Assembly (NCBI GenBank): GCA_038501195.1
Contig: JBBPUQ010000007.1
Coordinates: 3,511,501-3,575,500, forward strand
Length of the DNA: 64,000 nucleotides
Direction of reading: 5' to 3'
Source of the DNA: Nemania diffusa
Lineage: Eukaryota > Ascomycota > Sordariomycetes > Xylariales > Xylariaceae
The position numbers and the translations under genes were made by a program. Below the pieces are notes generated by a model, which was not told where the DNA came from, did no database searches, and was given only the letters and a program-made list of their open reading frames with translations. Numbering within the stretch: the first letter of the stretch is position 1; the number at the start of each line of letters is the position of its first letter. Shown here one piece after another: positions 15,693-25,800 of this stretch.

Positions 15693-16195
15693 CATTTAAG
15701 TTATTTTAAACTTATTAATAAACTTTTATTACTTTATTTATAAAAAAATATTATACTATTAATTATTTTTATATTTACTTATTTATAATAATAAATAATT
15801 TTATTAATTTATTAAATTAATAATTTAATAAAAAAATTAATAATATTTTAAATTAAAATATTGAAATATTAACGTTTTCTATATATATAAATATATTTAA
15901 ATATAATTTATATATATATTTACATTTTAATATTTTAATTTATTTATCATTTATAAGTTTATTTATTATATTTATATTTTTTTAATAAATGTTTTATTTA
16001 TTTTAATTATAATGTTTTATAATATATTATAAAAAAATTCTTTTTTTATTAAATTATTTAATTATTTTTATTTATTTATTTTTATTTATATTTATTTCTA
16101 TTTATTTATTAATTTTGCTTTTTGTAATTTATATGTTTTTTATGCATTTTTTACATTACTTAGTTAATTACCTTAATTAATTTACTTAATAAATT

Positions 16196-16320
16196 TAGGC
16201 CAGTTTGTTAAACAAGCGGTTTTTGCTATCAATTCAGGTAAAACAAATTAAGAGGCTATTATTTGACTGAATTTACCTGTGGGTATCGCTGGTCCAAGAA
16301 AGGAGCTACGTGGCTCGTTT
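16196..16320 (+). pseudogene. Possible degraded transposase N-terminal fragment
   Basis: Right at the edge of the AT block, one frame (with two in-frame stops) reads like the DNA-binding start of a fungal Tc1/pogo-type transposase: a run similar to 'QAVFAINSGK', then 'EAII', then 'LNLPVGIAG'. In that family this is the helix-turn-helix segment. No DDE domain is recognisable downstream. The call rests on a short weak resemblance and may be wrong. Confidence 0.3.
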
Positions 16321-18080
16321 TGTTCCCTATCAAATGTCAAAGTGTCAATACTGTTCACCGAGAATTAACATCCAAGCCTACAGGCAGAATCGATTCCACG
16401 GCCTGCGTAAATGTAACATCAGCTGAGGGGGCTTTTCACACCGGTCACCATAAAAAGCTCCCATGCATGTTTATATCCTCAGGTTCTAATAATTGTTACT
16501 TCAGCTAACACAAAAACTCGCAGAGTAAGACCGAAAGTGTAGATAAGGAGATCACGATCATTGGATTCTACTACACCCCCCTGCAACGTCTACTCAAATT
16601 CCGACCAAACCTACAGGAAAAGAGGGGTTAGGAAGCTCCGAGAACCATCAAATGGCATAAGCACAGAGAGGGCTTTAATGTCGATTATCTACCTGGGAAA
16701 TAGAGAAGTCCTACATGGGTTGGAAACGGCCCTCTCATTGGCAGTGCTGCAAAGACGTGAGTGATAAGCTCCGGAATGATCGCAAAATATATCTGAGCTC
16801 ATGTGATAGCCGATGCTCACATCAAGGAGATGGCTGATGGCGGTCTGAGTTATTACAAATACCCCCTCGTCCCAACAGTATTGGAACAATTATCGTGAGA
16901 CAAGGCCCCGATAACAGGCACTAATGCCTGCTAGGGATTCCTGCAGAGTAATTTGACTCATTAGGTTAAGCAAATGATTTTATAGTGAAGCTATTGTATT
17001 ATGCGAAAGGTTGTATTATATTACATTCCATGGCTTAGCCTCACGCATGGGCATGGCTCTAGTTGCAGCCAAAGACCCCCATCTGTTGCAGAGAAGTAAC
17101 AATATGGTACTTAGCATCACGCTTCCCAATTTCGCCTAGTCAATAGGGAATATCTATTGGTTAAAGGCCGGGAATTCGATCACGCAATGTTGAATAAAGC
17201 ACTGCACAGATTCGCAGAGCAGCACAAATACTAAATATTAAGGCGCAATCATTATTTATACGTTATATAGCTAAACGTAACTTTCTTTTTTGTTCATTCC
17301 ACTAAAGTTGAAAAAAGTTGTAAAGAGGTGGGACTAACCAGCCCTATATCATGCACCTTATTTAGTTTACATTTCTCCAGTGATTTTGATTTAATGAACT
17401 CTCAACCATCAGGAATTGTAAAGCGCTAAGTCTATCCCTCGAAATTTACCCTAGTGGTACCTTATAGATTTACAAACCCGTGGGTGTAGGAGTTTAGAAC
17501 GAGGTCAACACTACGCATGCTGCAGAGATTAAGTGGCTGCCTAAAGTCAACTGCAAATCACTATCTCACTATGGCTTTACTTTATAAATTTCTTCCTTCA
17601 GCAATTTATTACGTTTAAGAACTGCATAAGCAGTCAACCGGGAAGTGTGACAGGTGAAAATGGTGGCGAGATGTAGGACACTAGCCTTGCGTAAGCATCA
17701 CAAGGTTTATGATTATACCACCAGCATATATTGGCGATGTACTTTGTTAGGAAAACAATAATACAACTTCATGCCGGCTGAAATGGCCAAATATCAGCTC
17801 CAATAAATCGTAGGTGGCTTTTCGGTGTCTGACTGCATTACAGATAATCTGGAATTGTTTTACGAGGCTTCTGGGACCCACTGCATACCTTCCCTTCTCC
17901 AACTCTACAAACCTCGGCATAGTCAGCTGGAATATGACACAAATTCATTCTGCCTAACACCCTTTACTATTCCATGCGGGCGGAAGAGGGGGGGGAGGGT
18001 AGTAGGAAGCTTTGTTTAAGCAAATCAATAGTGGTCAAGAGTTGCCAAATAGGTAGCGTGTTTTGATTCACGTGTAAATT
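16321..18080. other. Gene-free stretch of ordinary composition
   Basis: No frame here has recognisable domains, consistent codon use or splice-linked continuity. It contains a G-run near 17,986-17,998 and scattered stop-rich frames. It is probably old, mutated repeat or intergenic DNA. Confidence 0.5.
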
Positions 18081-18093
18081 CTAGCCTACAGTA

Positions 18094-18144
18094 CGCCTTC
18101 GGCGCCCTTTGGGAGGCTCGGGGTCTCTGCGAAGCAGAGACCCC
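18094..18144. other. Cluster of GC-rich hairpins
   Basis: Three hairpins follow one another: CGCC-TTC-GGCG at 18,094-18,104, a small CCC-TTT-GGG, and a perfect 11-bp stem with a GAA loop at 18,120-18,144. Another short stem, GCG-AAA-GCG, occurs near 18,252. The surrounding DNA is AT-leaning, so the cluster stands out. Double-hairpin elements of this look are known mainly from fungal mitochondrial DNA; a structured RNA or cruciform is also possible. No flanking gene explains it. Confidence 0.6.
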
Positions 18145-19157
18145 CTGGCGTCAAATATACTAATCAACCTTGCTATTACCTACTTTTGAAAACAGGTTTT
18201 ATTCAGCCGTTAGAAAGTCTAGTAATCCTAGACTAGCACGTTAGGCGTACCGCGAAAGCGAGGCAGAAAAAGCTTACGAGCTCCTAAACACCTGTGTACC
18301 CTATAATGTGCTCTAGATTAGTATAGCTTGCCTATTTAGAGGGCTTGTTATTCAAATTTTAAGTAATGGGGCCTGGTGAGCACGGGATGAACTAGCCTCG
18401 GAGAATGTCGGGTGGATTTATTTATCTTACAGTAGTATTTCCACATCTAGTTCCCTTTGTTAGCAAAATCAATATGTGTTGATCTAAAGACCTTGTTATT
18501 TTACCTACCGGATCTCACCGCAGTTATTGGCGGTGACCCAAGATACCGATGTGGTTAAGCTTCAAACTTACGCTACCTATGTCACTGACTCATGGATGAA
18601 ATTCAGTCGTATCGAGGGTTTTACCTGACCAAGAAAATGATTGGGTTTAGAACACAGAAAGTACCTATGAAGATATCTCTTCTTGAGCTTATTAGAAAAC
18701 AATGAACCAGGAGATTCTCCCTATATATCGCGCCATATTTACAACCATATTCCAGTAAGGTACCGACCGAACCAACACATGCATATGCTTGGTGACCAGC
18801 CTAGCCATGACTCCCTTGTGATTAAAACAGAACAAGCTATTAATAAACACCGCACTGTAAATAAAGTATGGAATGGTACAATGGCACTTTTAAGGATGTC
18901 TGGTTTTAGTATTCTTGAAATTAAAGCAATGAGCAGAACTTAATGTAAAGAACCTTCTTGCTTATCAGAGTCTAAAGAGGACTACAAGGAATAAATAGAA
19001 AAGTCTGTCGCAGATGTGCTAGCTGCCATAATATCTGGCATCTTGATGTGCTCTGGTTCCTTCGCATGCTATACGCTTATGAGGTGTTGTTTATTATTTA
19101 TCTCAGGCGTGAAGACGTTAACGAACTATTTCCCACAGATCCTACTTAAGAGATTTA
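18145..19157. other. Gene-free stretch
   Basis: An 86-codon frame at 18,683-18,943 is the longest, but it has no domain or neighbour that supports it. Nothing else is recognised before the 3' end of the C14 protease gene on the minus strand. Confidence 0.45.
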
Positions 19158-21230
19158 TTATTTTTCGATGGTCGCATGCTTGGCATCCCATCCCAGAGGC
19201 TGAGATTGCAATACCCCGTATCGAGTAGTGGAATCCATCATGGCAGCCTGATAAAGTTCAAGAGCATTTCTTCGGTCGGGCTGACCATCACGCCTTAGTC
19301 TCGCACCGTCGAGATGTGCGAGCTCTAGCCACCGGAAACTGGTAGCTTCCATAGTTGCAAAGACTTTGATAGTCGAAAATACGCTGCCGTTCACCTCTTT
19401 TACACACAAGGGGAAGTAGAGTGTCTTCTCCGCATCTAAGGTCTCGTAGGCTGCACCGCTGTGAGGATATATCTGTGTGATCTGCCACGAAGAGTCAAGG
19501 TCCAGCATTGTAATATTCAGCACAGATCCCGCTATGTTCCTCACTTGAAGCAACAACCATTCGTCCGTTGTTGCTTTGCTACTTTGATTTGTTGAAGCCG
19601 CTAAGGGTGGGCTCGTGGCTAGTCTTGGTTGCTTTGGGAAAGTAGCTTTCATTTTAGTTATGTGGACCGTGATTAGGGACACGTCCTCTTTACTTTTAAG
19701 ATCCAGAACGTTGTAATATTTAGCCAGATGGGTCAAGCGGTGTACCAGTGTCTCTGCGGCAAATTTATCATTAATAGGTAGCAGAGGTATTGTGGATTGG
19801 AAGGGTTGACCCTTTTTATCCAGTATGCTGTAATATGTCCCGTCTTGGACGTGCACCCGAAAATGTTCGGTAGTATGAAGCCCATTTAGGAGAGGTGCGA
19901 AGGCAGTACCATGTTTCTCATATGCCTCCCGTACTGTATCTAGTGCCTTTGTGCATATGAGGTTTTGTGGAGACGCTGGGTAAAGAAGTCGCACTGGCCG
20001 CTGCAATGGCAGAGCGGTGCGTGGCAAGGCTTGGCATTGAGCTTCAAGCTGTTGGCCCTGGGTAAGGACCTCCAGTAAGGAGGCCTCGGCCGTCACGTCT
20101 TTTATTTCTCTCACAGCCAAGCGACCTAATCGCTTAGAGTCGCTAAAATCGGAACAGAATTTGGGCCATACATCGAACTCCATGCCCACGGAAACCCCAT
20201 GCGCTATGCCAACATTGAGTCGCGCCATGATTTGATCTTCGATACAGTATACCCGGATTATGGTAGACGCATGAACGAAATCGAGGTGATCGCTGCTATA
20301 GAATAGACGGTCTACCTCCCCCTTCAACTCCACGGTTTGTTGATTGCTCTGCTCAGAAACCTTTAAGGCAACAAGCTCTCGGAGCCTATGATATGTAATC
20401 CGTGGTGAATTGCTTCTGAGCGTGCTGAGTAAAGAATGTGTAAGAATGCCTTGTACTCCGTTGTCATAGTTGTGCTCGAGTGCAGACTCATTTGCCTGGC
20501 ATGCAGCGATAAAGGTGTATCCATGTGTATCAAGCAGCCAGTTATTTGCTACCAACGCTTTCCGTCCTGTAGGTGGAGTAGATATCTTGGTGGCAGCCTC
20601 TATTTCGTTGTGGGGAAGCGTCGATTTGTCGCTGTCGAGCTTGTTTCTGTCTATTGTGTCGATCCCTCGGATCCGGTAGTTCCCCATGCCAATATTTTTG
20701 CTGCGATTGGCACCACCAGAATGACAGCAATCAAGCACAAGTGTTACGATAAGGCCCCCGATGACCATCTTCTGGAGCAAGCAACCAATTTCGACGTCTC
20801 GGATATATCGCGCTCCATTACAAGCAATGTTGGTTGGTACGAGTGCCTCGTCGAGACTATCATGGCCCTTTAGATCTCCAAATATTGTGCTTGTGCGTAT
20901 CCCGTGACCTGAGTAGTGCAGGTAGACCAAATCTTCTTTTCTGGCTAGTCGGGATACATCCCGAAACGCGCGGATGATATTTTCATATGTGGGCCACTGG
21001 GATGGGTCTTCTAAAGGAATATTTGTATTGTCTTGCGGTGTCGTAGCCGTAAGTTGGTAAATGTGAGAATCCTGTACTTTAAAGAATTTCTGGAGGTACT
21101 TGCGGACTTGATTAACATCTTCGACGCAGCCTCTCAGGCTTGGAAATACTACTCCTGGCCTCGAAGAGCCGCCAATATAGTAATCTACCCCAATCAGTAT
21201 CGCCCATCTGTTCTCTCCTGTATTCTCCAT
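19158..21230 (-). CDS. Metacaspase-like C14 (caspase-fold) cysteine protease
   Basis: Single-exon gene of 690 residues. The first roughly 330 residues form a peptidase C14 (caspase p20-type) domain: it opens with the beta strand 'WAILIGVDYY' (9-18), carries the catalytic histidine in 'YLHYSGHG' (His109) and the catalytic cysteine in 'LDCCHSGG' (Cys169 by analogy with D-x-C-H metacaspases). Both catalytic residues are present, so it is probably an active protease; metacaspases cut after Arg or Lys and take part in stress and cell-death responses. The remaining roughly 350 residues, with 'GIAHGVSVGMEFDVWP' near 350, form a C-terminal region often seen in fungal C14 proteins but of unknown role. 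There is no signal peptide or membrane segment. It is transcribed divergently from a TPR-CHAT gene 1.6 kb away. The ATG at 21,230 directly precedes the first strand of the fold. Confidence 0.88.
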   Translation of the reverse strand: MENTGENRWAILIGVDYYIGGSSRPGVVFPSLRGCVEDVNQVRKYLQKFFKVQDSHIYQLTATTPQDNTNIPLEDPSQWPTYENIIRAFRDVSRLARKEDLVYLHYSGHGIRTSTIFGDLKGHDSLDEALVPTNIACNGARYIRDVEIGCLLQKMVIGGLIVTLVLDCCHSGGANRSKNIGMGNYRIRGIDTIDRNKLDSDKSTLPHNEIEAATKISTPPTGRKALVANNWLLDTHGYTFIAACQANESALEHNYDNGVQGILTHSLLSTLRSNSPRITYHRLRELVALKVSEQSNQQTVELKGEVDRLFYSSDHLDFVHASTIIRVYCIEDQIMARLNVGIAHGVSVGMEFDVWPKFCSDFSDSKRLGRLAVREIKDVTAEASLLEVLTQGQQLEAQCQALPRTALPLQRPVRLLYPASPQNLICTKALDTVREAYEKHGTAFAPLLNGLHTTEHFRVHVQDGTYYSILDKKGQPFQSTIPLLPINDKFAAETLVHRLTHLAKYYNVLDLKSKEDVSLITVHITKMKATFPKQPRLATSPPLAASTNQSSKATTDEWLLLQVRNIAGSVLNITMLDLDSSWQITQIYPHSGAAYETLDAEKTLYFPLCVKEVNGSVFSTIKVFATMEATSFRWLELAHLDGARLRRDGQPDRRNALELYQAAMMDSTTRYGVLQSQPLGWDAKHATIEK

Positions 21231-22801
21231 TAAGACTAATGGGAGCGTTTAGGCGTCACAGGCGCTATGATCCTTGTTAGCTAACTTAGTAAGGACCAAT
21301 GCTTGATTTCGAATTACTTCGCCAATAGAAGTTTCAACCGAGAAAAACTCGTTAGCTACTCCGTAAGATATTGTTTAATAGCTTTATCAGTCAGAGAGTA
21401 GCTTTCGATATAGTCACACTCACTTTTCCTACCATATTCATCAACACCCCTGTATTGAGCAAATATTTATACCCACGTATTAAGGGGAGATTTCATAATC
21501 CGGAACTTTTTACATTCCAAGAACTATACACGTCGCCTTGTGTATGGGCAAGGCAGAACTCATGAATTAGAAACTTGCATTTTACACCCTCGGGAGTGCC
21601 GGCGGTCACAAAAGAGTCGCACAGTTCTCCATCTATACGACCCTATGCGGTGATCATGCATGATTCAGCTATGCACTAGAATAATCCCCCCCCCCGCCCC
21701 CCTAGGCTATACGTATCCTATATACACCGACAACCTATTTTTTCCACTTGTCCTTTTTAGAGCAGAGACACCGCCGAACAGCTACCTGTAAAATAAAATA
21801 CAGAATTTAATGTACTCATAATTATAGGTATATAAATACATTAGCCATCGTAGGTTTAGCTAAACTTATTTTATTTAACTAGACCTGATTAAGCTATTAA
21901 CCCAACTAACCTATGGACTCAATTAAGTCTAGAGAACTAGTTCAATCCATTAGCTCAGTCAAGTTTACTAGGTCAGTTAGGCCTAGTTAGGTGAATCGTG
22001 TCAGTCAGGTATTCAGGTCAGTCAGGTCAAGTTAAGTCGAGTAGGTTTAGCCAAACCTATAGGTTAATGAAGCCAGAAATATATAAGTCGATCATAATGA
22101 TTATATAAATAAATAAAATATATTTTTTGTACGGTATTATTGAGTAGCCTTGTATAACTGCCTCCTTAAAAGGGAAAACACGGCCCTCCCTACCCCCATA
22201 ACAAAAAGCCCGTGCAGAAGCAGCACACTTCACTTCCTGATTGGTACGTTGAGTCCTATGGCTGTTCAACCTCAAATACTGTCCTTTTATAAGGTGCCGG
22301 ACGATTTCAATTCACCGACATATCACACGTTATAGGCTAAGGAGCTGTTGGTCATTTGCACTACTCTGCTCTGACCACATCCCGAAAAATTCCGTAGCCC
22401 TTGCATATCAGCATGACAACAACAAATCTGCAAATTAGTCGAATACTGGTCTGCCTATCAACCATGCGGCGAATAGGGTAGCCTTGTGTTCGTAGGCGGA
22501 TGGGTGTTTCCAGAGGGTGTGATTTTAGGACATCCTATACCCGGGTCATGGATGAATTGGCGGCTGAGCAACGATAGAATGTAGATGCCGCACATTGACC
22601 TGATCATCTCATCGCCTTTGAAAAAAGTATAAAGTCTACCATTCGACGCCCTCCTCCTCTATACACTAGTCTTAGTGCATCTCTCTAAACAAGCCTCCCT
22701 GATCTGTTACTAGTATCCCCGCCAGTCTCTCACGTTAAATCTACTGCCTCGCTTGCTATTTTCAGTGTTGTTTACTAGCACTTGAAGCAGATGACTAGTG
22801 T
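21231..22801. other. Intergenic region between two divergent caspase-fold genes
   Basis: Contains the promoters of both genes. It has a run of C interrupted by one G at about 21,687-21,703, a patch of degenerate direct repeats built on 'ggtcagt' and 'cctagttagg' at about 21,880-22,045, and an AT-rich stretch near 22,080-22,130. No coding frame here has recognisable content. Confidence 0.5.
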
Positions 22802-25800
22802 ATGACTACTATAATTCTTTTGCCAATATTTATCAAGTATCGCAAAATCACACGATCCTCAGAAGTACCCACAATGTCAGGTGTCCCAAGCACAGAGCAA
22901 GAGAGCCTTGAGATACAGGAAGTTCGGCTAAGGCGTGAATTAGAGAATTTGGAACAAGAAGAAAGAATAAAAACCTTGCAACGTCGCATTAAAGAACTCA
23001 AGAGAGCTCAAATTGCCCCGGAGCTGAGTAGCAAGGATTCCACAACTCCCTATCAACAAGCACAAGTATCAGCCGCCGTACCACAATCAGTGGGAGATAT
23101 CAAAAACACTCCACCTGAGGTAGAAGCCTCACATGGGATAACTCTACAAATATCTCAAAGTCAGGGGGCGGTAGAAGCCTCCACTGATATCGTTCCACTT
23201 ACTAGCATAGCACCTACCCTGACCTTAGCCGGAGAAAGACATTCGCCCGGTCCGTATAACATCAATCAATCGAGCCTTGGTCTTGCAGAAGTTAGTTCTG
23301 GCGCCAATGATAGTTTTGATCGTGTCTCAGCCCCAGTGGACACTGATAAAACAGCCAAGCCAAACACAATGGCGACATTACCACTAAAATACTACCACGA
23401 GTTGGAGGTGTTTGGTGACTTCGAAGACAACGATGCCGAATTACTATTCCGCCGCGCGGACCTAGAAGAGCTATTCGAACATGCGAACAATTTGGAAAAA
23501 AATGCAGAAAATGCTCTCGGGCAAGCTGTGCGACTTAGCCGGGCTCGCTATTTCATCCTGTCGATAACTGGCGACATGGGTGATATCGATAGGGCAATCG
23601 ATCAAGCCACAAAGGTGGTTCAAACTATCGCGGTTGATGACCCGAAATATACAGCAAGCTTACAGAATTTGATTGTAATGCTCCTAAAGAAGTATCACTA
23701 CACCCAAGCACTAGAAGATCTTCAGGGAGCTACCCTTCGTGCCGAAGAGATGGCTACTCTTACGCCCCCATCACACCCCAGCCGCATAGACCTGTGTCTC
23801 ATGAAATGTGAAAAGGCTATACAGACAGGCTCAACTGAGGATAGAGACGAAGCGATGTACTGGTTAACTATGACTGCTCCCCTGGAGGATAATAGTAACC
23901 GGGCCACCCAGTACAGGGACATATTCAACCTCACAGGTAATGCCGAGGACACAGAGAACGCTATTCGGGGAGCGGAAGAGTCTTTGAAAGCATTGTCCGA
24001 TAATCATCCAGATAGGATTTCGAAGCTGAACACCCTGGCTAGTCTTTTCCTCGCCAAGTTCAAACGGCTGAACAACCCTGAGGACCTTCAAATGGCCATC
24101 CGAAGAGCCGAAGAGGCTGTAAAAATGGCATCTAGCAGTCACTTGAACAAAGCAATTGCGCTTGACAACCTAGCAAACTCGTTGAGTTTCAAGTTCGAGC
24201 AAACGGGCGATCTCGACGACTTAGACTTGGCTATCCAAAATTCCCAAAAAGCCGTAGAGGCATTACCGCACAACGACAAACGGAGAGGAGCTATGCTGAG
24301 TAACCTGGCTGCTTCCCTTGGGAGAAGATTCAATCGAACTGGCAATTCTGATGACTTGCAAATGTCTATCCAAACAGCCGAAGAAGCTGTAGAAGCAGCG
24401 TCTCGAAACGGCCAGAACAGAGGACATATGCTGAATAATCTATTCGCCTCGCTCTATTACAGATATATGCACACAGGCGATAGTAACGACATACAACTAG
24501 CTATTCAAAAAGGCGAGGAAGCCTCATATGTAATACCTGATCACGATCTGGTCAAAGCAAAACTGTTAAGCAACTTGGCCGCCTGTTATGCTATTCATTT
24601 CTGGCGAATGAAAGATCTTGCCAGCGTAGAAAAAGCTGTCCAAAACAGTCAGAAAGCTATTCAAATCGGAGGAAAAGGGGATCGAGCACCTTTGCTAAGT
24701 AACCTAGCCGCTTCTCTGTGGCTTAAGTTTGAGGCGACAGATAAATCCGACGACCTAGAAATAGCTATCCGAACAGGCGAAGAAGCCCTAGAAGCGATAC
24801 CCCACGACAATCCGGATATTATTGCATCGATGTTAAGCAACCAAGCTGTTTTGTTCCAAGCTAAGTACGAGCGAACACGTCATCTCGATGACCTCCAAAC
24901 TTCTATTGAAAGAGGTGAAGAGGCCGTGAACGTAATATCTATGGACCATCCAAATAAAGCGTATATTCTAACCAACTTAGCTCGTTCACTTCAGATCAGG
25001 TTCTTGCAGACTGGCCAGCATAGCGATGCTGAACAAGCTGCTTCTCATTACGTGTCCGCCGCCAACGTGTCTATCGCACCTCCGCGCATTCGAATTGATG
25101 CGGCATTACATGCTGCTAAAATGCTCGCCGATGACTATAAGTGGGACGAGGTTTGCAGTGTTACAGAGACTGCTGTGAATCTTCTCCCAAAAGTCGCCCC
25201 ACGTCAATTACAACAACACGACCAACAGAAGATACTAGAAGAATTCGCAGGCTTAGCTGCAATAGCCGCATCGGCCGCTCTTGAAGCTAGGAAAGATGCG
25301 GCACATGCAGTGCAACTGCTAGAACTAGGCAGAAGTGTTATTATAGGCTTATTACTTGGAACGCGGTCTGATTTAACCGCGCTTAAAGAGAAGCATAAAG
25401 AGATCGCGGATAGATTCGAACAGCTCCGGGGTATCTTAGACCCCTCTAACGCAGATGGACTTTTCCTTGGGACTCAGGGCCCTATAGCTCTTTCAATGAG
25501 TATAAATCAGCGCCACGATGCTAGCATTGAACTCGATAGGATTATCGACCAAATCCGTCATCTGCCTAGTTTCGAAAACTTCTTACGCCCTCCACAAACC
25601 CATGAACTTATAGCTGCCGCATCTTCGGGGCCTGTTGTTCTTATCAATGTTAGTCGATATCGATGTGACGCACTCCTTATTGAACCGACAGCTATACGAT
25701 CGATGCGTCTACCTGATCTCAATCAAGGCAAAATTGAAGAAATGGTTAATCTTATGAGATCAAGTCGCCATATCCCGTCTTCGTCTCCAGGCGTCAGCAA

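Larger units (their letters stand above)
1..16195. repeat. Extreme AT-rich block, probably RIP-exhausted repeats
   Basis: Nearly every base is A or T for 16 kb, with only scattered G or C, and no open frame of useful length occurs on either strand. Residual C is mostly followed by T and residual G mostly preceded by A, while C before A is scarcer; fungal RIP prefers CpA, so this is what many rounds of it would leave. Diverged duplicate segments remain visible (about 1,060-1,215 with 7,030-7,195; about 7,240-7,490 with 13,380-13,670), consistent with an origin as repeated DNA. G and C become a little more frequent after about 14,400, and ordinary composition returns abruptly near 16,195. It may be a RIP-degraded transposon nest, possibly pericentromeric or centromeric; the sequence does not decide. 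No telomere repeat is present. Confidence 0.85.

Noticed and set aside
1..16195. AT block as mitochondrial DNA
   Set aside because: No mitochondrial gene frames, rRNA or tRNA structures are visible, and it runs into ordinary nuclear DNA. A comparison with the mitochondrial genome would settle it.
18683..18943. 86-codon frame on the plus strand
   Set aside because: No domain, no splice-linked exon and no supportive neighbour; length is within chance.
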